A stretch of 64,000 bases of DNA, taken from positions 1 to 64,000 of the forward strand of contig CALKDR010000044.1 in assembly GCA_938084175.1 (NCBI GenBank), given 5' to 3'. Position 1 is the stretch's first letter, and every line of letters starts with the position of its first letter. Under the pieces are notes generated by a model. The model saw only the letters and a list, made by a program, of their open reading frames with translations, was not told the DNA's origin and did not search any database. Positions 27,966 through 35,731 of this stretch are shown one piece after another. Both the position numbers and the translations under genes were made by a program. The stretch is from an uncultured Campylobacterales bacterium (GTDB lineage: Bacteria; Campylobacterota; Campylobacteria; Campylobacterales; Arcobacteraceae).

Positions 27966-27997
27966 AAGAGGGCAGTTCCGGCAAGTTCGTCCCTCTT
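27966..27997. promoter_or_regulatory. GC-rich hairpin in the putA upstream region
   Basis: Arms AAGAGGG and CCCTCTT enclose an 18-base, GC-rich loop that contains the direct repeat GAACT-TGCCG-GAACT on the minus strand. It stands out in an otherwise AT-rich 200-base gap. On the minus strand the stem is followed by only a short T-run, so it may be the weak terminator of the transporter operon, or a structured leader of putA. Confidence 0.4.
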
Positions 27998-28092
27998 ACT
28001 ACTTTAAATCTTTCTTAATTTTTAAAAATAATTATTCTGGCCTTTATGCAAATCTTGCACCTTTGATTTAGTTCTTCTTTTATGTCTCATTA

Positions 28093-28818
28093 TTAATGTA
28101 ATACCTTGCTTAAGAATTGTTGTGTTCTTTCTTTTTTAGGATTTTCAATTACCTCTTCTGGTGTTCCAATTTCTTCAATTACACCTTTATGAAAAAATGC
28201 AACTTTATCAGAAACTTCTCTTGCAAATGCAATTTCATGTGTAACTGTAATCATCGTCATTCCATCATCTCTTAAAAGTCTTAAAGTATCAAGTACTTCT
28301 CCAACTAATTCAGGATCAAGTGCTGATGTAACTTCATCAAAAAGCATATACTCAGGCTTCATAGCTAATGCTCTTGCAATTGCTAATCTTTGTTGCTGAC
28401 CTCCTGACATTCTTGTAGGATACATATCAAACTTATCTCCAAGTCCTACATGAATTAGCTCTTTTTTTGCAATTTCCATTGCTTCTTCTTTACTTTGTTT
28501 TAATACAATTTGAGGAGCAAGTGCAGCATTTTCTAAAACAGTTAAATGAGGAAAAGAGTTCCATTGTTGAAAAACCATTCCTAGTTTTTGTCTTAAAATA
28601 TCTTGATTTGTTTCTTTTGCATGAACATCAACATCATCAACAAGAATCTTACCTTTTTGAATTTTTTCAATTGCGTTAATACAATATAATAAAGTAGATT
28701 TTCCACTACCACTACCACCAATTACACTAACAACTTCACCTTTATTAACATCTAAGTCAATACCTTTTAAAACTTCTAAATCACCAAACGATTTGTGTAC
28801 ACCTCTAATTTGAATCAT
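28093..28818 (-). CDS. Polar amino-acid ABC transporter, ATP-binding protein
   Basis: This is the 241-residue ATPase of the second amino-acid importer in the window. It has Walker A GGSGSGKST (about residue 35), the Q-loop VFQQWNSFPH, the signature MSGGQQQRLAIARAL, Walker B MLFDEVTSALDPE and the H-loop VTHEIAFA. It is the last gene of the SBP-permease-permease-ATPase operon and overlaps the preceding permease by four bases (ATGA). GlnQ/PEB1C-type glutamate, aspartate or glutamine transport is likely but not provable. Confidence 0.9.
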   Translation of the reverse strand: MIQIRGVHKSFGDLEVLKGIDLDVNKGEVVSVIGGSGSGKSTLLYCINAIEKIQKGKILVDDVDVHAKETNQDILRQKLGMVFQQWNSFPHLTVLENAALAPQIVLKQSKEEAMEIAKKELIHVGLGDKFDMYPTRMSGGQQQRLAIARALAMKPEYMLFDEVTSALDPELVGEVLDTLRLLRDDGMTMITVTHEIAFAREVSDKVAFFHKGVIEEIGTPEEVIENPKKERTQQFLSKVLH

Positions 28819-29465
28819 AATGCCATTTTCCTTTCAAGTCTTTTTCCATATAACGATAATGGATATGAAATAATAAAGTAAAAAATTCCAACTCCAATAA
28901 GTATCTCTAAGGGTTGTTGTGACCTTGAGATGAGTTGTTCTGAAGTTCTTAATAACTCCATATATCCAATAACTGAAACTAAAGCTGAATCTTTAATCAC
29001 AGAAAGTGCTACTCCAATCCATGAAGGCAATACTGCTCTTAATCCAATAGGAGTTCTTACATATCTAACAGTTTGCCAATAAGTCATACCTAAAGACCTT
29101 GCAGCTGTTCTCATTGATTGATGAACACTTTCAAAACCTGCTCTAAATACTTCTGTCATAAAAGCCATTGTATATAAAGATAAAACAATAGAACCAGCTA
29201 CAAAAGGATTAAGAGGATAACCCATAACACCCATGAATGTAGTAAACAACACAAGTTGAATAATCAAAGGAACAGATCTTAAAATATCTACAAAACCACC
29301 TAAAATAAAGTTTCCTAATTTTCCACTCTCAGCTCTTGCAAAACCAACAATTAAACCTAAAATACTTCCAATTACAATAGCAACTACTGAAATATAGATA
29401 GTATTTAAAATACCTTCTAAAATAAAACCTGCATCATTCCATGATAAGGGAGTAAATAATGACAT
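28815..29465 (-). CDS. Polar amino-acid ABC transporter, permease 2
   Basis: This 216-residue inner-membrane permease of the HisM/GlnP family has about five helices. The EAA-type loop reads QSMRTAARSLGMTYWQTVRYV followed by the family Pro (TPIGLRAVLPSW). It overlaps the upstream permease by one base and the ATPase by four, so the three are translationally coupled. Confidence 0.88.
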   Translation of the reverse strand: MSLFTPLSWNDAGFILEGILNTIYISVVAIVIGSILGLIVGFARAESGKLGNFILGGFVDILRSVPLIIQLVLFTTFMGVMGYPLNPFVAGSIVLSLYTMAFMTEVFRAGFESVHQSMRTAARSLGMTYWQTVRYVRTPIGLRAVLPSWIGVALSVIKDSALVSVIGYMELLRTSEQLISRSQQPLEILIGVGIFYFIISYPLSLYGKRLERKMAL

Positions 29466-30130
29466 TATATATCTCCTTTAAATAATTTTTTTGAAACTAA
29501 GTTAGCTACGAATAAAACTAACTTTGTAATTATAAAATAGATGATTGCAGCTGCAATAAAGAATTCTAATGTTCTAAAAGATAAAGATTGTAATCTTTGT
29601 GTCTCTCCAGCTAACTCACTCATACCAACTAAAATACCTAATGAACTCATAAGAATAGACCAAACAAATTGATTAGTCATTGGGTGATGAATTTTCCTAA
29701 ACATTTGAGGTAAAATCACATATCTATATACTTGAAATTGGTTCATTCCTAATGATTTAGATGCACTGTACTGAGTTTTAGGAATAGATTGAAATCCTCC
29801 TCTAAAAGTTTCAGCTAAGTAACCAGCGTTTATAAAAACCAAAGCAGAAAATACTGCAAAATAAGGACTTAAATGAATACCAAATGCTCCTAAACCAAAA
29901 TACGCCATATATATTTGAAACAATGCTGGTGTATTTCTTGCAATCTCAATCCATGTATTTGAAAAATAAGAAAAAATCTTAAATTCTGACATTTTTCCTA
30001 AAGCTAAAAAAACTGCTATTACAATACCAACTAACATAGACAATACTGATACATGTAAAGTAACAAAAGCACCATCAAGTAGTTGTGGCCATGCATTTAA
30101 TACTACATTCCAATGAAATTCATAATCCAT
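29465..30130 (-). CDS. Polar amino-acid ABC transporter, permease 1
   Basis: This 221-residue permease partners the next gene. The EAA loop is KTQYSASKSLGMNQFQVYRYV followed by ILPQMFRK. Helices lie near residues 15-45, 60-85, 88-110 and 180-210. The ATG is preceded by AAGGAGGAG, the strongest ribosome binding site in this operon. It lies 64 bases after the binding-protein gene, with a hairpin in the gap. Confidence 0.88.
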   Translation of the reverse strand: MDYEFHWNVVLNAWPQLLDGAFVTLHVSVLSMLVGIVIAVFLALGKMSEFKIFSYFSNTWIEIARNTPALFQIYMAYFGLGAFGIHLSPYFAVFSALVFINAGYLAETFRGGFQSIPKTQYSASKSLGMNQFQVYRYVILPQMFRKIHHPMTNQFVWSILMSSLGILVGMSELAGETQRLQSLSFRTLEFFIAAAIIYFIITKLVLFVANLVSKKLFKGDI

Positions 30131-30165
30131 TTATTCTCTCCTCCTTATTATTTAAATTCTCCAAC

Positions 30166-30184
30166 GAGGCCTAAAAAAGACCTC
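30166..30184 (-). promoter_or_regulatory. Hairpin between binding protein and permease genes
   Basis: Read on the minus strand, GAGGTC and GGCCTC pair (one G-U pair) around a T-rich loop, just after the binding-protein stop. There is no T-tract after it, so mRNA 3'-end protection or partial pausing is more likely than full termination. Confidence 0.45.
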
Positions 30185-30194
30185 TAAGCAAAAC

Positions 30195-31022
30195 TTATTT
30201 GTTGTCTCTTAAAGACTGAATTAACGCCTGAGGAGCAGATGTTCCAAAATGTTTTTTATATGCTGCTTCTAATTTACCATCTCTGATTTGGTGAACTAAA
30301 AATAAGTTTAAGTAGTTGATAAATGCTACTTCACTTCTTTTAGTAATAATACCAACCACGTCGTCATAATTAGGTACAAAAGGACCAGCTACATAATCTT
30401 TAAACTCTTTAGTTTGAAGTTTAGTTGCGATATTAGTATTTGTTGAAATAATTGCATCAACTTTTCCTTGGTATAAACCTAAGTAAGCATCGTTTTCAGA
30501 TTTGAATGATGTATAATTGCTTTTTCCCCAACCTTTTTCTTTTGCATAACTTAAATATTCTGTTTCATAAGTTGTACCAATTGCAGCACCAACTTTAACA
30601 TTTTTTAAATCATCAAAAGTTTTGATTGAAGTACCTTTTTTAGAAATAACTTGGAACTTGAATACGAAATATGGAGTTGTGAAACCAGCTGATTTTGCTC
30701 TTTCTAAAGTATCAGAAGTAGAACCAATTACAACATCTGTTTTACCAGATACTAATGATGGAATTCTATCTGCCCATGTTAAGTTAAGTACATTTGATTT
30801 TACACCTAATGCTTTTGCTAAATCATTACAATAATCAACATCAAAACCTGCTGCTTTATTATCTTTATCAAAATAACCCATTGGTGGGAAATCTAATACA
30901 ACTCCACAATTAAGTTCATTCTTTTTAATAATATCATCTAATTTATCTGCACTAGCACTTGTCATCAAACCTGCAACTGCAACTGTAGCTATTGCCATTG
31001 AAATTTTGTTAAATATTTTCAT
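30195..31022 (-). CDS. Polar amino-acid ABC transporter, periplasmic binding protein
   Basis: This SBP_bac_3-family protein has 275 residues. A Sec signal peptide (MKIFNKISMAIATVAVAGLM, cleavage near SASA-DK) is followed by the binding domain with the family's FPPMGYFDKDNKAAGFDVDYC and SGKTDVVIGSTSDTLERAK segments. It resembles PEB1a/GlnH proteins for aspartate, glutamate or glutamine. It starts 35 bases after the unrecognised 219-residue gene, so both may share a transcript. Confidence 0.88.
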   Translation of the reverse strand: MKIFNKISMAIATVAVAGLMTSASADKLDDIIKKNELNCGVVLDFPPMGYFDKDNKAAGFDVDYCNDLAKALGVKSNVLNLTWADRIPSLVSGKTDVVIGSTSDTLERAKSAGFTTPYFVFKFQVISKKGTSIKTFDDLKNVKVGAAIGTTYETEYLSYAKEKGWGKSNYTSFKSENDAYLGLYQGKVDAIISTNTNIATKLQTKEFKDYVAGPFVPNYDDVVGIITKRSEVAFINYLNLFLVHQIRDGKLEAAYKKHFGTSAPQALIQSLRDNK

Positions 31023-31057
31023 TTTTCTTTCCTTAGTTTTATTTAAATTTTAATTCT

Positions 31058-31717
31058 TTACACAGCGGGTTCTATAATATAACAACCCACACACCATTCA
31101 CCGATATTTTCAATTTTATTGATGTCTCCCCCTTTGAAGCTTGATTTTAAATTTTTGTATGAAGATACTATATTATCAAAAGATTCAATAATTTCTTCTA
31201 ATCTTTTTTCACTTTTTTTTCTTGCTGTATTTGAAATATCTAAATAGAATGCAAATAGTCCATAATCAAGAGTAGAAGCATCAGGATCTTCTCTTTGAAG
31301 TAGTTTACATATTTGTTCTATATCAGCTTTATATTCGCTTTGTGCATTTCTAACGCCGTTTCTAATACTCATAACAACTTTTGAAATTGAATCATTATCA
31401 CTTTTATGTTCAAATCTTTCATCAAGTGTTAAACATATAACATCTTGTGCAATATTATTCTCTTTCATAAAAGATCTAAAAGCATCTCTTTTAGGTAATG
31501 AACATCTAAGAATATCTGCAATAGTAGCATCAATAAAAATCTCTGGTGGGTTTTGAAGTTTTGCAATTTCTTGAGAGACATGAATAGTTAAAAACTTAGG
31601 AGGTCCATACGATAAGAAAAGTTCATCAGCAGTCCAATTAGTATAATTAGTTTTAGCAACAGTAATACCTTTTATTACTGAAGTAACTATCTCATCTTGA
31701 CTAGGAAACTTTGTCAT
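31058..31717 (-). CDS. Unrecognised 219-residue protein paired with an RHH-like gene
   Basis: I do not recognise this family. The protein is soluble, without signal peptide or membrane helix. It begins with a helical segment, contains YGPPKFLTIHVSQEIAKL, then a charged helical middle (ARKKSEKRLEEIIESFDNIV, probably coiled), and ends with the Cys-containing motif GEWCVGCYIIEPAV. Its start overlaps the stop of the RHH-like gene by one base (TAATG), so the two are coupled. The arrangement recalls toxin-antitoxin or regulator-effector pairs, but no toxin motif is visible. Confidence 0.6.
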   Translation of the reverse strand: MTKFPSQDEIVTSVIKGITVAKTNYTNWTADELFLSYGPPKFLTIHVSQEIAKLQNPPEIFIDATIADILRCSLPKRDAFRSFMKENNIAQDVICLTLDERFEHKSDNDSISKVVMSIRNGVRNAQSEYKADIEQICKLLQREDPDASTLDYGLFAFYLDISNTARKKSEKRLEEIIESFDNIVSSYKNLKSSFKGGDINKIENIGEWCVGCYIIEPAV

Positions 31718-31950
31718 TATTCTTCACCTAAATAGTTTTCATCAACTTCTTGAATAATACCACTTTCAAAAAGTATGTCTTCAATTAGTTTATTTTTTGA
31801 TATATTTAATGACTTGCTTAATGTTAAAAGTGCAATATCAAGCTTTTTATCAATCTTAATAGTAAGTTGAGAAATTTCTTTCTTATTACCTTTTTTATGA
31901 TTGTTTATTACTTTTTGAATTACAGTTCTTTTGTTTTTTTGCTTTGCCAT
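31717..31950 (-). CDS. Small ribbon-helix-helix-like protein
   Basis: This 77-residue protein has a very basic N terminus (KNKRTVIQKVINNHKKGNKK), then SQLTIKIDKKLDIALLTLSKSL followed by NISKNKLIEDILFESG. The strand (TIKID) and two helices match the pattern of a MetJ/Arc-type DNA-binding fold. It could be an antitoxin or autorepressor. A perfect palindrome lies about 26 bases upstream of its ATG, as expected for its own operator. Function is inferred from pattern and position. Confidence 0.6.
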   Translation of the reverse strand: MAKQKNKRTVIQKVINNHKKGNKKEISQLTIKIDKKLDIALLTLSKSLNISKNKLIEDILFESGIIQEVDENYLGEE

Positions 31951-31975
31951 TTTCTATATCTTTTATACAAATATT

Positions 31976-32000
31976 TTAGTAGTACAAAAAGTACTACTAA
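31976..32000 (-). promoter_or_regulatory. Operator-like palindrome upstream of the RHH-like gene
   Basis: A perfect inverted repeat with 10-base arms, TTAGTAGTAC and GTACTACTAA, and a five-base spacer, ends about 26 bases before the start codon. The arms contain repeated AGTA steps, suiting a small dimeric repressor. It has no T-tract placed to act as a terminator. The remaining 140 bases up to the EamA gene hold nothing I can name. Confidence 0.6.
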
Positions 32001-32144
32001 TTTTTATATAGTCATTATTTCGAATGTAAACTTATATCAGACTTAAAAAATGTAGCTTATTTGTATAGAAAGTGATGAATTTGAACTAATATCTTAAAAA
32101 GCTACTTTAATGCTATTTTGATGAGACTTTTAAGTAATTTAGCT

Positions 32145-33020
32145 TTATTTTGAAGTTTTTAATTGTTGTATTATAAGACCTAAAATAATAGTAGTTAATC
32201 CAATAACAGTAGATACTAAGATTTTTTCACCAACTAAGAAGTAAATAAAAATTAAAGATATAAAAGGTGATATAAAAATCAAGTTTGCAATTTTTGAAGT
32301 TGATGTTGCTATTTGCATAGCTTTTAACCAAAAAAGAAATGTTATTCCCATTTCAAAAAAACCTACATATGAAGCTGCTAATAAGCCTTTAATATCAGGA
32401 ATAACTAAAGGTTGCGTTAAAAAGAAATAAACTACAACAATAGGTAAGGCTATTACAAAGTTTGAAGATAAGCCAACAATTGGGTCAACTTTTATTTTTG
32501 TATTTATAATCCAGTAACTTGCCCAAATAATTGTTGATAAAAGAGCAAAAAACACACCATCTAAATTTGAAAAAGATAATGAAAAAGGCTCACCTTTAGT
32601 AGCAATTATCAAAACACCAAAATAACAAATTATTCCAGCTAATATGTCATTAATAGTGAGTTTTTGTTTTAAAAATATTACAGATAAAAAAGCTAGCATA
32701 AGTGCCCAAGTATAATTAATAGACTGTGCTTCTTGAGCTGGAAGTAGGTCATATGCTTTAAATAGTATAAGATAGTATAAAAAAGGATTTATACATCCTA
32801 AAATAAATACTAATTTAAAATTTGATTTTATATGTATTTTAACTTCAGATATTTTTTTTTGATAGATAACTATTGAAAAAAGAATTAGTGTAGACATTAT
32901 TGATGCATATAAAACTAATTCACTTGGACTTAAATAGTTTAAAGCAATTTTAAAAGCAGTAGCAACAGTAGACCAACAAAATACTGCAATTAGTGCATAT
33001 TTATAAGCTTGGGCTTGCAC
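32145..33020 (-). CDS. EamA/DMT-family transporter
   Basis: This 291-residue protein of the drug/metabolite transporter superfamily has ten predicted helices in two five-helix EamA repeats. Repeat one includes ALIAVFCWSTVATAFKIAL; repeat two starts near GVFFALLSTIIWASYWIINTK. Substrates in this family range from amino acids to nucleotides and cannot be assigned. The start is a GTG that directly follows the stop of the DedA gene, so the pair is co-translated. Confidence 0.8.
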   Translation of the reverse strand: MQAQAYKYALIAVFCWSTVATAFKIALNYLSPSELVLYASIMSTLILFSIVIYQKKISEVKIHIKSNFKLVFILGCINPFLYYLILFKAYDLLPAQEAQSINYTWALMLAFLSVIFLKQKLTINDILAGIICYFGVLIIATKGEPFSLSFSNLDGVFFALLSTIIWASYWIINTKIKVDPIVGLSSNFVIALPIVVVYFFLTQPLVIPDIKGLLAASYVGFFEMGITFLFWLKAMQIATSTSKIANLIFISPFISLIFIYFLVGEKILVSTVIGLTTIILGLIIQQLKTSK

Positions 33021-33626
33021 TTATGCTTCTTTTGTTTTCTTAATCTTTTTATAATACCAAAACCCAAGAATTACTAAACTAATTAAAATAAAAGCAATTA
33101 TATATCTTAAGTACTCTTTTATAAGCGCTTCATTATCTCCTAGATAATATCCAAGAAGTGTAAGGATAACAACCCAAATAGCAGCACCTAAACTTGTGTA
33201 TAAAGAAAAAGTAAATAAATTCATTCTAGCAAGTCCCGCTGGAAATGAAATATATTGTCGTACAGCTGGAATTAAACGTCCTGAAAAAGTTGAAATATGA
33301 CCATGAGATTTGAAGAACTCTTCCATTTTAGAAATTGTTTCTTCTTTAATAAAGAAATATTTTCCATACTTAACTAAGAATTTTCTTCCAAATTTTACTG
33401 CTAAAAAATAGTTAAATAAAGCACCAGAAAGTGAACCAGCAACTCCACATAATATTGCCATATATATATTCATTTCACCTTTATAAGCTAGGTATCCAGC
33501 AGGAACCATAACAACTTCAGAAGGGAAAGGAAAAAATGAGCTTTCTAGAAACATCATAATAAAAATACCTATATAGCCAAAACTACCAACTGTATCAACT
33601 ACAAAATTTACCATATCATGAAGCAT
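33021..33626 (-). CDS. DedA-family membrane protein
   Basis: This 201-residue inner-membrane protein of the DedA/VTT family is involved in lipid carrier or phospholipid flipping and membrane homeostasis. Seen here are the [17 protein letters not shown] segment, with the conserved acidic residues and proline-rich re-entrant loop, and the [22 protein letters not shown] motif with the functional arginines. The gene lies ten bases after the nucleosidase-like gene. Confidence 0.88.
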   Translation of the reverse strand: MLHDMVNFVVDTVGSFGYIGIFIMMFLESSFFPFPSEVVMVPAGYLAYKGEMNIYMAILCGVAGSLSGALFNYFLAVKFGRKFLVKYGKYFFIKEETISKMEEFFKSHGHISTFSGRLIPAVRQYISFPAGLARMNLFTFSLYTSLGAAIWVVILTLLGYYLGDNEALIKEYLRYIIAFILISLVILGFWYYKKIKKTKEA

Positions 33627-33636
33627 ACGATTGCCT

Positions 33637-34158
33637 TTATTTTATTAAGTTTTTCCATTTTAAAATAGAGTTATTTATTAGTTCAAAAATCTTTTTATCA
33701 CTTGCTTGGGTTTCATCAAAATAATCTGATACAATTTTTAATATATAAAAGTCTTTGATATTTTCTTTACAAGTTTCTTTGAAAAATTCTGCTTGTTTGT
33801 CTACAAGTAGTGTTTCTAAATCTTTATCACTTTCTAAAGGTTTTTCAACAGTTGTAACATTAGCAAAATTAAGTCCATTAATAAATCGATTGGTACAAAA
33901 AAGTGTTCCTAATGCAATTGATCCATCACTACAAGAAGCGATACTTAAATCAAAAGCTTTAGAAATTTGATAGTTTTTAAAAATATAATTTAGGGATTCT
34001 AATATTTTTTCTTTACTTATACCAGAAACGATAAGTATCAAATCATCATTAGAATAAATTGTATTTTCTAGTGGATTAGTCAATTTTTCTAAATTAAAAA
34101 AATCAACTATAGGCTGTGCTTCTATAAAAGAAGTAGTGTGAATTAATATTTTTGACAT
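33637..34158 (-). CDS. Nucleoside phosphorylase / MTA nucleosidase-like protein
   Basis: This 173-residue protein is a small, divergent relative of the PNP_UDP_1 superfamily. It has an N-terminal strand ([19 protein letters not shown]), an [19 protein letters not shown] segment in the position of the G-x-G phosphate loop, and the C-terminal [11 protein letters not shown] stretch that in MTA/SAH nucleosidases carries the catalytic Asp. It is about 60 residues shorter than Pfs, so the substrate pocket is altered. A role in a futalosine-like or salvage step cannot be excluded. Confidence 0.5.
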   Translation of the reverse strand: MSKILIHTTSFIEAQPIVDFFNLEKLTNPLENTIYSNDDLILIVSGISKEKILESLNYIFKNYQISKAFDLSIASCSDGSIALGTLFCTNRFINGLNFANVTTVEKPLESDKDLETLLVDKQAEFFKETCKENIKDFYILKIVSDYFDETQASDKKIFELINNSILKWKNLIK

Positions 34159-34165
34159 ATTAATT

Positions 34166-34191
34166 AACTATAGAGCCTAAGCTCTAAAGTT
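34166..34191. terminator. Hairpin downstream of rplS
   Basis: Arms AACTATAGAGC and GCTCTAAAGTT pair with a single mismatch around a CTAA loop, directly after the rplS stop on the minus strand. The T-tract is weak. Confidence 0.5.
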
Positions 34192-34194
34192 TTA

Positions 34195-34551
34195 CTATCT
34201 TTTTAATTCTTTAATTCTTGCAGCTTTTCCTCTTAATCCTCTTAGGTAATGTAACTTAGCTCTTCTTACTCTACCTCTTCTTAGTACTTCAAAAGATTTA
34301 ATTGAATCTGAGTATAATGGGAAAATTCTTTCAACACCAACAGAGTTAGCTCCGATTTTTCTTACGTTAAATGTTGCAGAAACACCTTCACCGTGTCTAG
34401 CAATTACGATACCTTCGTAAGTCTGAACTCTCTTTTTTTCACCCTCTTTAATTTCAATACCAAGTCTTACAGTATCTCCTGCTCTAAATTGAGGGATCTC
34501 TTTTGACTCTGTTTGTGCAGTTTCGAAACTAGCGATATATCTGTTTTTCAT
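34195..34551 (-). CDS. rplS: 50S ribosomal protein L19
   Basis: L19 sits at the subunit interface of the ribosome. The 118-residue protein carries the family's [16 protein letters not shown] segment, [14 protein letters not shown], and the basic C-terminal [20 protein letters not shown]. Its start overlaps the trmD stop by four bases (ATGA). The trmD-rplS pairing is ancestral. Confidence 0.97.
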   Translation of the reverse strand: MKNRYIASFETAQTESKEIPQFRAGDTVRLGIEIKEGEKKRVQTYEGIVIARHGEGVSATFNVRKIGANSVGVERIFPLYSDSIKSFEVLRRGRVRRAKLHYLRGLRGKAARIKELKR

Positions 34552-35225
34552 TGTTTTTCCTTATTAGGTCTATAGTATTTTGTCTTACAAATTGACATCT
34601 GGTTTTTTAAGTCGGAAATTTTACTATGATTTCCCTTTAAGAATTCTTTAACCACACTTAAATTTTGGAAAATTTCAGGTTTAGCGAAAGATGGAGCTTC
34701 CAAAAGTTGATTTTCATAACTCTCAACGTCTAAGGATTGGGCATTCCCAAGTACTCCTTCAACATTTCGAGAAATTGCATCACTCATTGTTAAAGATGGT
34801 AATTCTCCACCTGTTAATACAAATTCTCCGACAGAAAATACTTCATTTGCGTATTTTTCTATCACTCTTTCATCAATTCCTTCATATCTACCACTTACAA
34901 AAACAATATTTTTTTTACTACTTAAACGCTTTGCATCATTTTGTTTAAATGCTTTTGCAGCAGCAAGTGGAAAAATAATATAAGCATCTTCGTTTTCTTG
35001 TTTTATTTTATCTAAGCAATCAAATAAAGGCTGGCAAGTCATAAGCATTCCTGCTCCTCCACCTACCATTTGTTTATCAACTTTTAAATGCTTGTTACTT
35101 GTAAAGTCTCTTGGATTATAAAACTCATAAGATATAAAGTTTGAATCAACTGCCCTTTTCAAAATAGAGTCTTGAAAATATGGTTCAATTAAATTTGGGA
35201 AAAGTGTTACAAATGTAAATTTCAA
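34548..35225 (-). CDS. trmD: tRNA (guanine-37-N1)-methyltransferase
   Basis: TrmD methylates G37 next to the anticodon and prevents frameshifting. The 225-residue protein of the SPOUT knot family has [18 protein letters not shown], the knot segment [18 protein letters not shown], and [13 protein letters not shown]. The start is a TTG. The usual upstream partners rpsP and rimM are not present; a decayed metE lies there instead, on the opposite strand. Confidence 0.96.
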   Translation of the reverse strand: MKFTFVTLFPNLIEPYFQDSILKRAVDSNFISYEFYNPRDFTSNKHLKVDKQMVGGGAGMLMTCQPLFDCLDKIKQENEDAYIIFPLAAAKAFKQNDAKRLSSKKNIVFVSGRYEGIDERVIEKYANEVFSVGEFVLTGGELPSLTMSDAISRNVEGVLGNAQSLDVESYENQLLEAPSFAKPEIFQNLSVVKEFLKGNHSKISDLKNQMSICKTKYYRPNKEKQ

Positions 35226-35450
35226 AGTAATACGTACCTTTTTATTAGAATAATACCATATTTATTTTTATTTGTAATTAAGAATTATTCATTTGCACTT
35301 CGCAATAAATTTTATTTAAGGTTATTTGCTAAAAAACACTTAAGTAATAAAATATTAATCTCAAATGAAAATTATGAAGATGAAGACGCATCACATGATA
35401 TTGCCTTTAATCTAATTTCAGTTCTTGTAGTAAATAAAAAAATCTTATCT

Positions 35451-35632
35451 AAAGGTATGCTAACTGGTCCTGTTACTATATTGAATTGGTCATTTGTAAG
35501 AGATGATATAAAAGATTATGAAAATGGACTGTTGATAATTGTGGCTTAAAAACTAGAAAGTGGCCAGAAGTAAAACAGAGTTTAGAGAATATGGTAAAAG
35601 CTGTAAACATTGTTAAAAAAAGAAATTATTAG
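35451..35632 (+). pseudogene. metE: Decayed remnant of metE (cobalamin-independent methionine synthase)
   Basis: Two pieces of MetE survive in different frames. Frame one (35451-35531) reads KGMLTGPVTILNWSFVRDDI, the conserved core motif of the MetE C-terminal domain. Frame two (35525-35632) reads WTVDNCGLKTRKWPEVKQSL followed by ENMVKAVNIV and a stop, the extreme C terminus with the zinc-ligand cysteine. The roughly 170-180 residues normally between them are missing, and all upstream domains are gone. A further open stretch (about 35262-35450, in frame one) is fused in front but is not recognisably MetE. The rest of 35226-35716 is non-coding. Confidence 0.85.
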
Positions 35633-35647
35633 GGCTTTTGGCTCTAA

Positions 35648-35693
35648 TAAAAATATGTTTTATCATAATTAATTATGATGAAACATATTTTTA
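35648..35693. repeat. 46-base near-perfect AT-rich palindrome
   Basis: The sequence is symmetrical about 35670/35671 for 23 bases on each side, with a single T-G exception that still pairs in RNA. The ends are TAAAAATATG and CATATTTTTA. It lies between the metE remnant and the threonine ammonia-lyase gene. It may be the old metE terminator or an operator region of the next gene. Confidence 0.7.
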
Positions 35694-35731
35694 GATAACA
35701 TCAATAAATAATAAAAATGAGAAAAGAAAAA

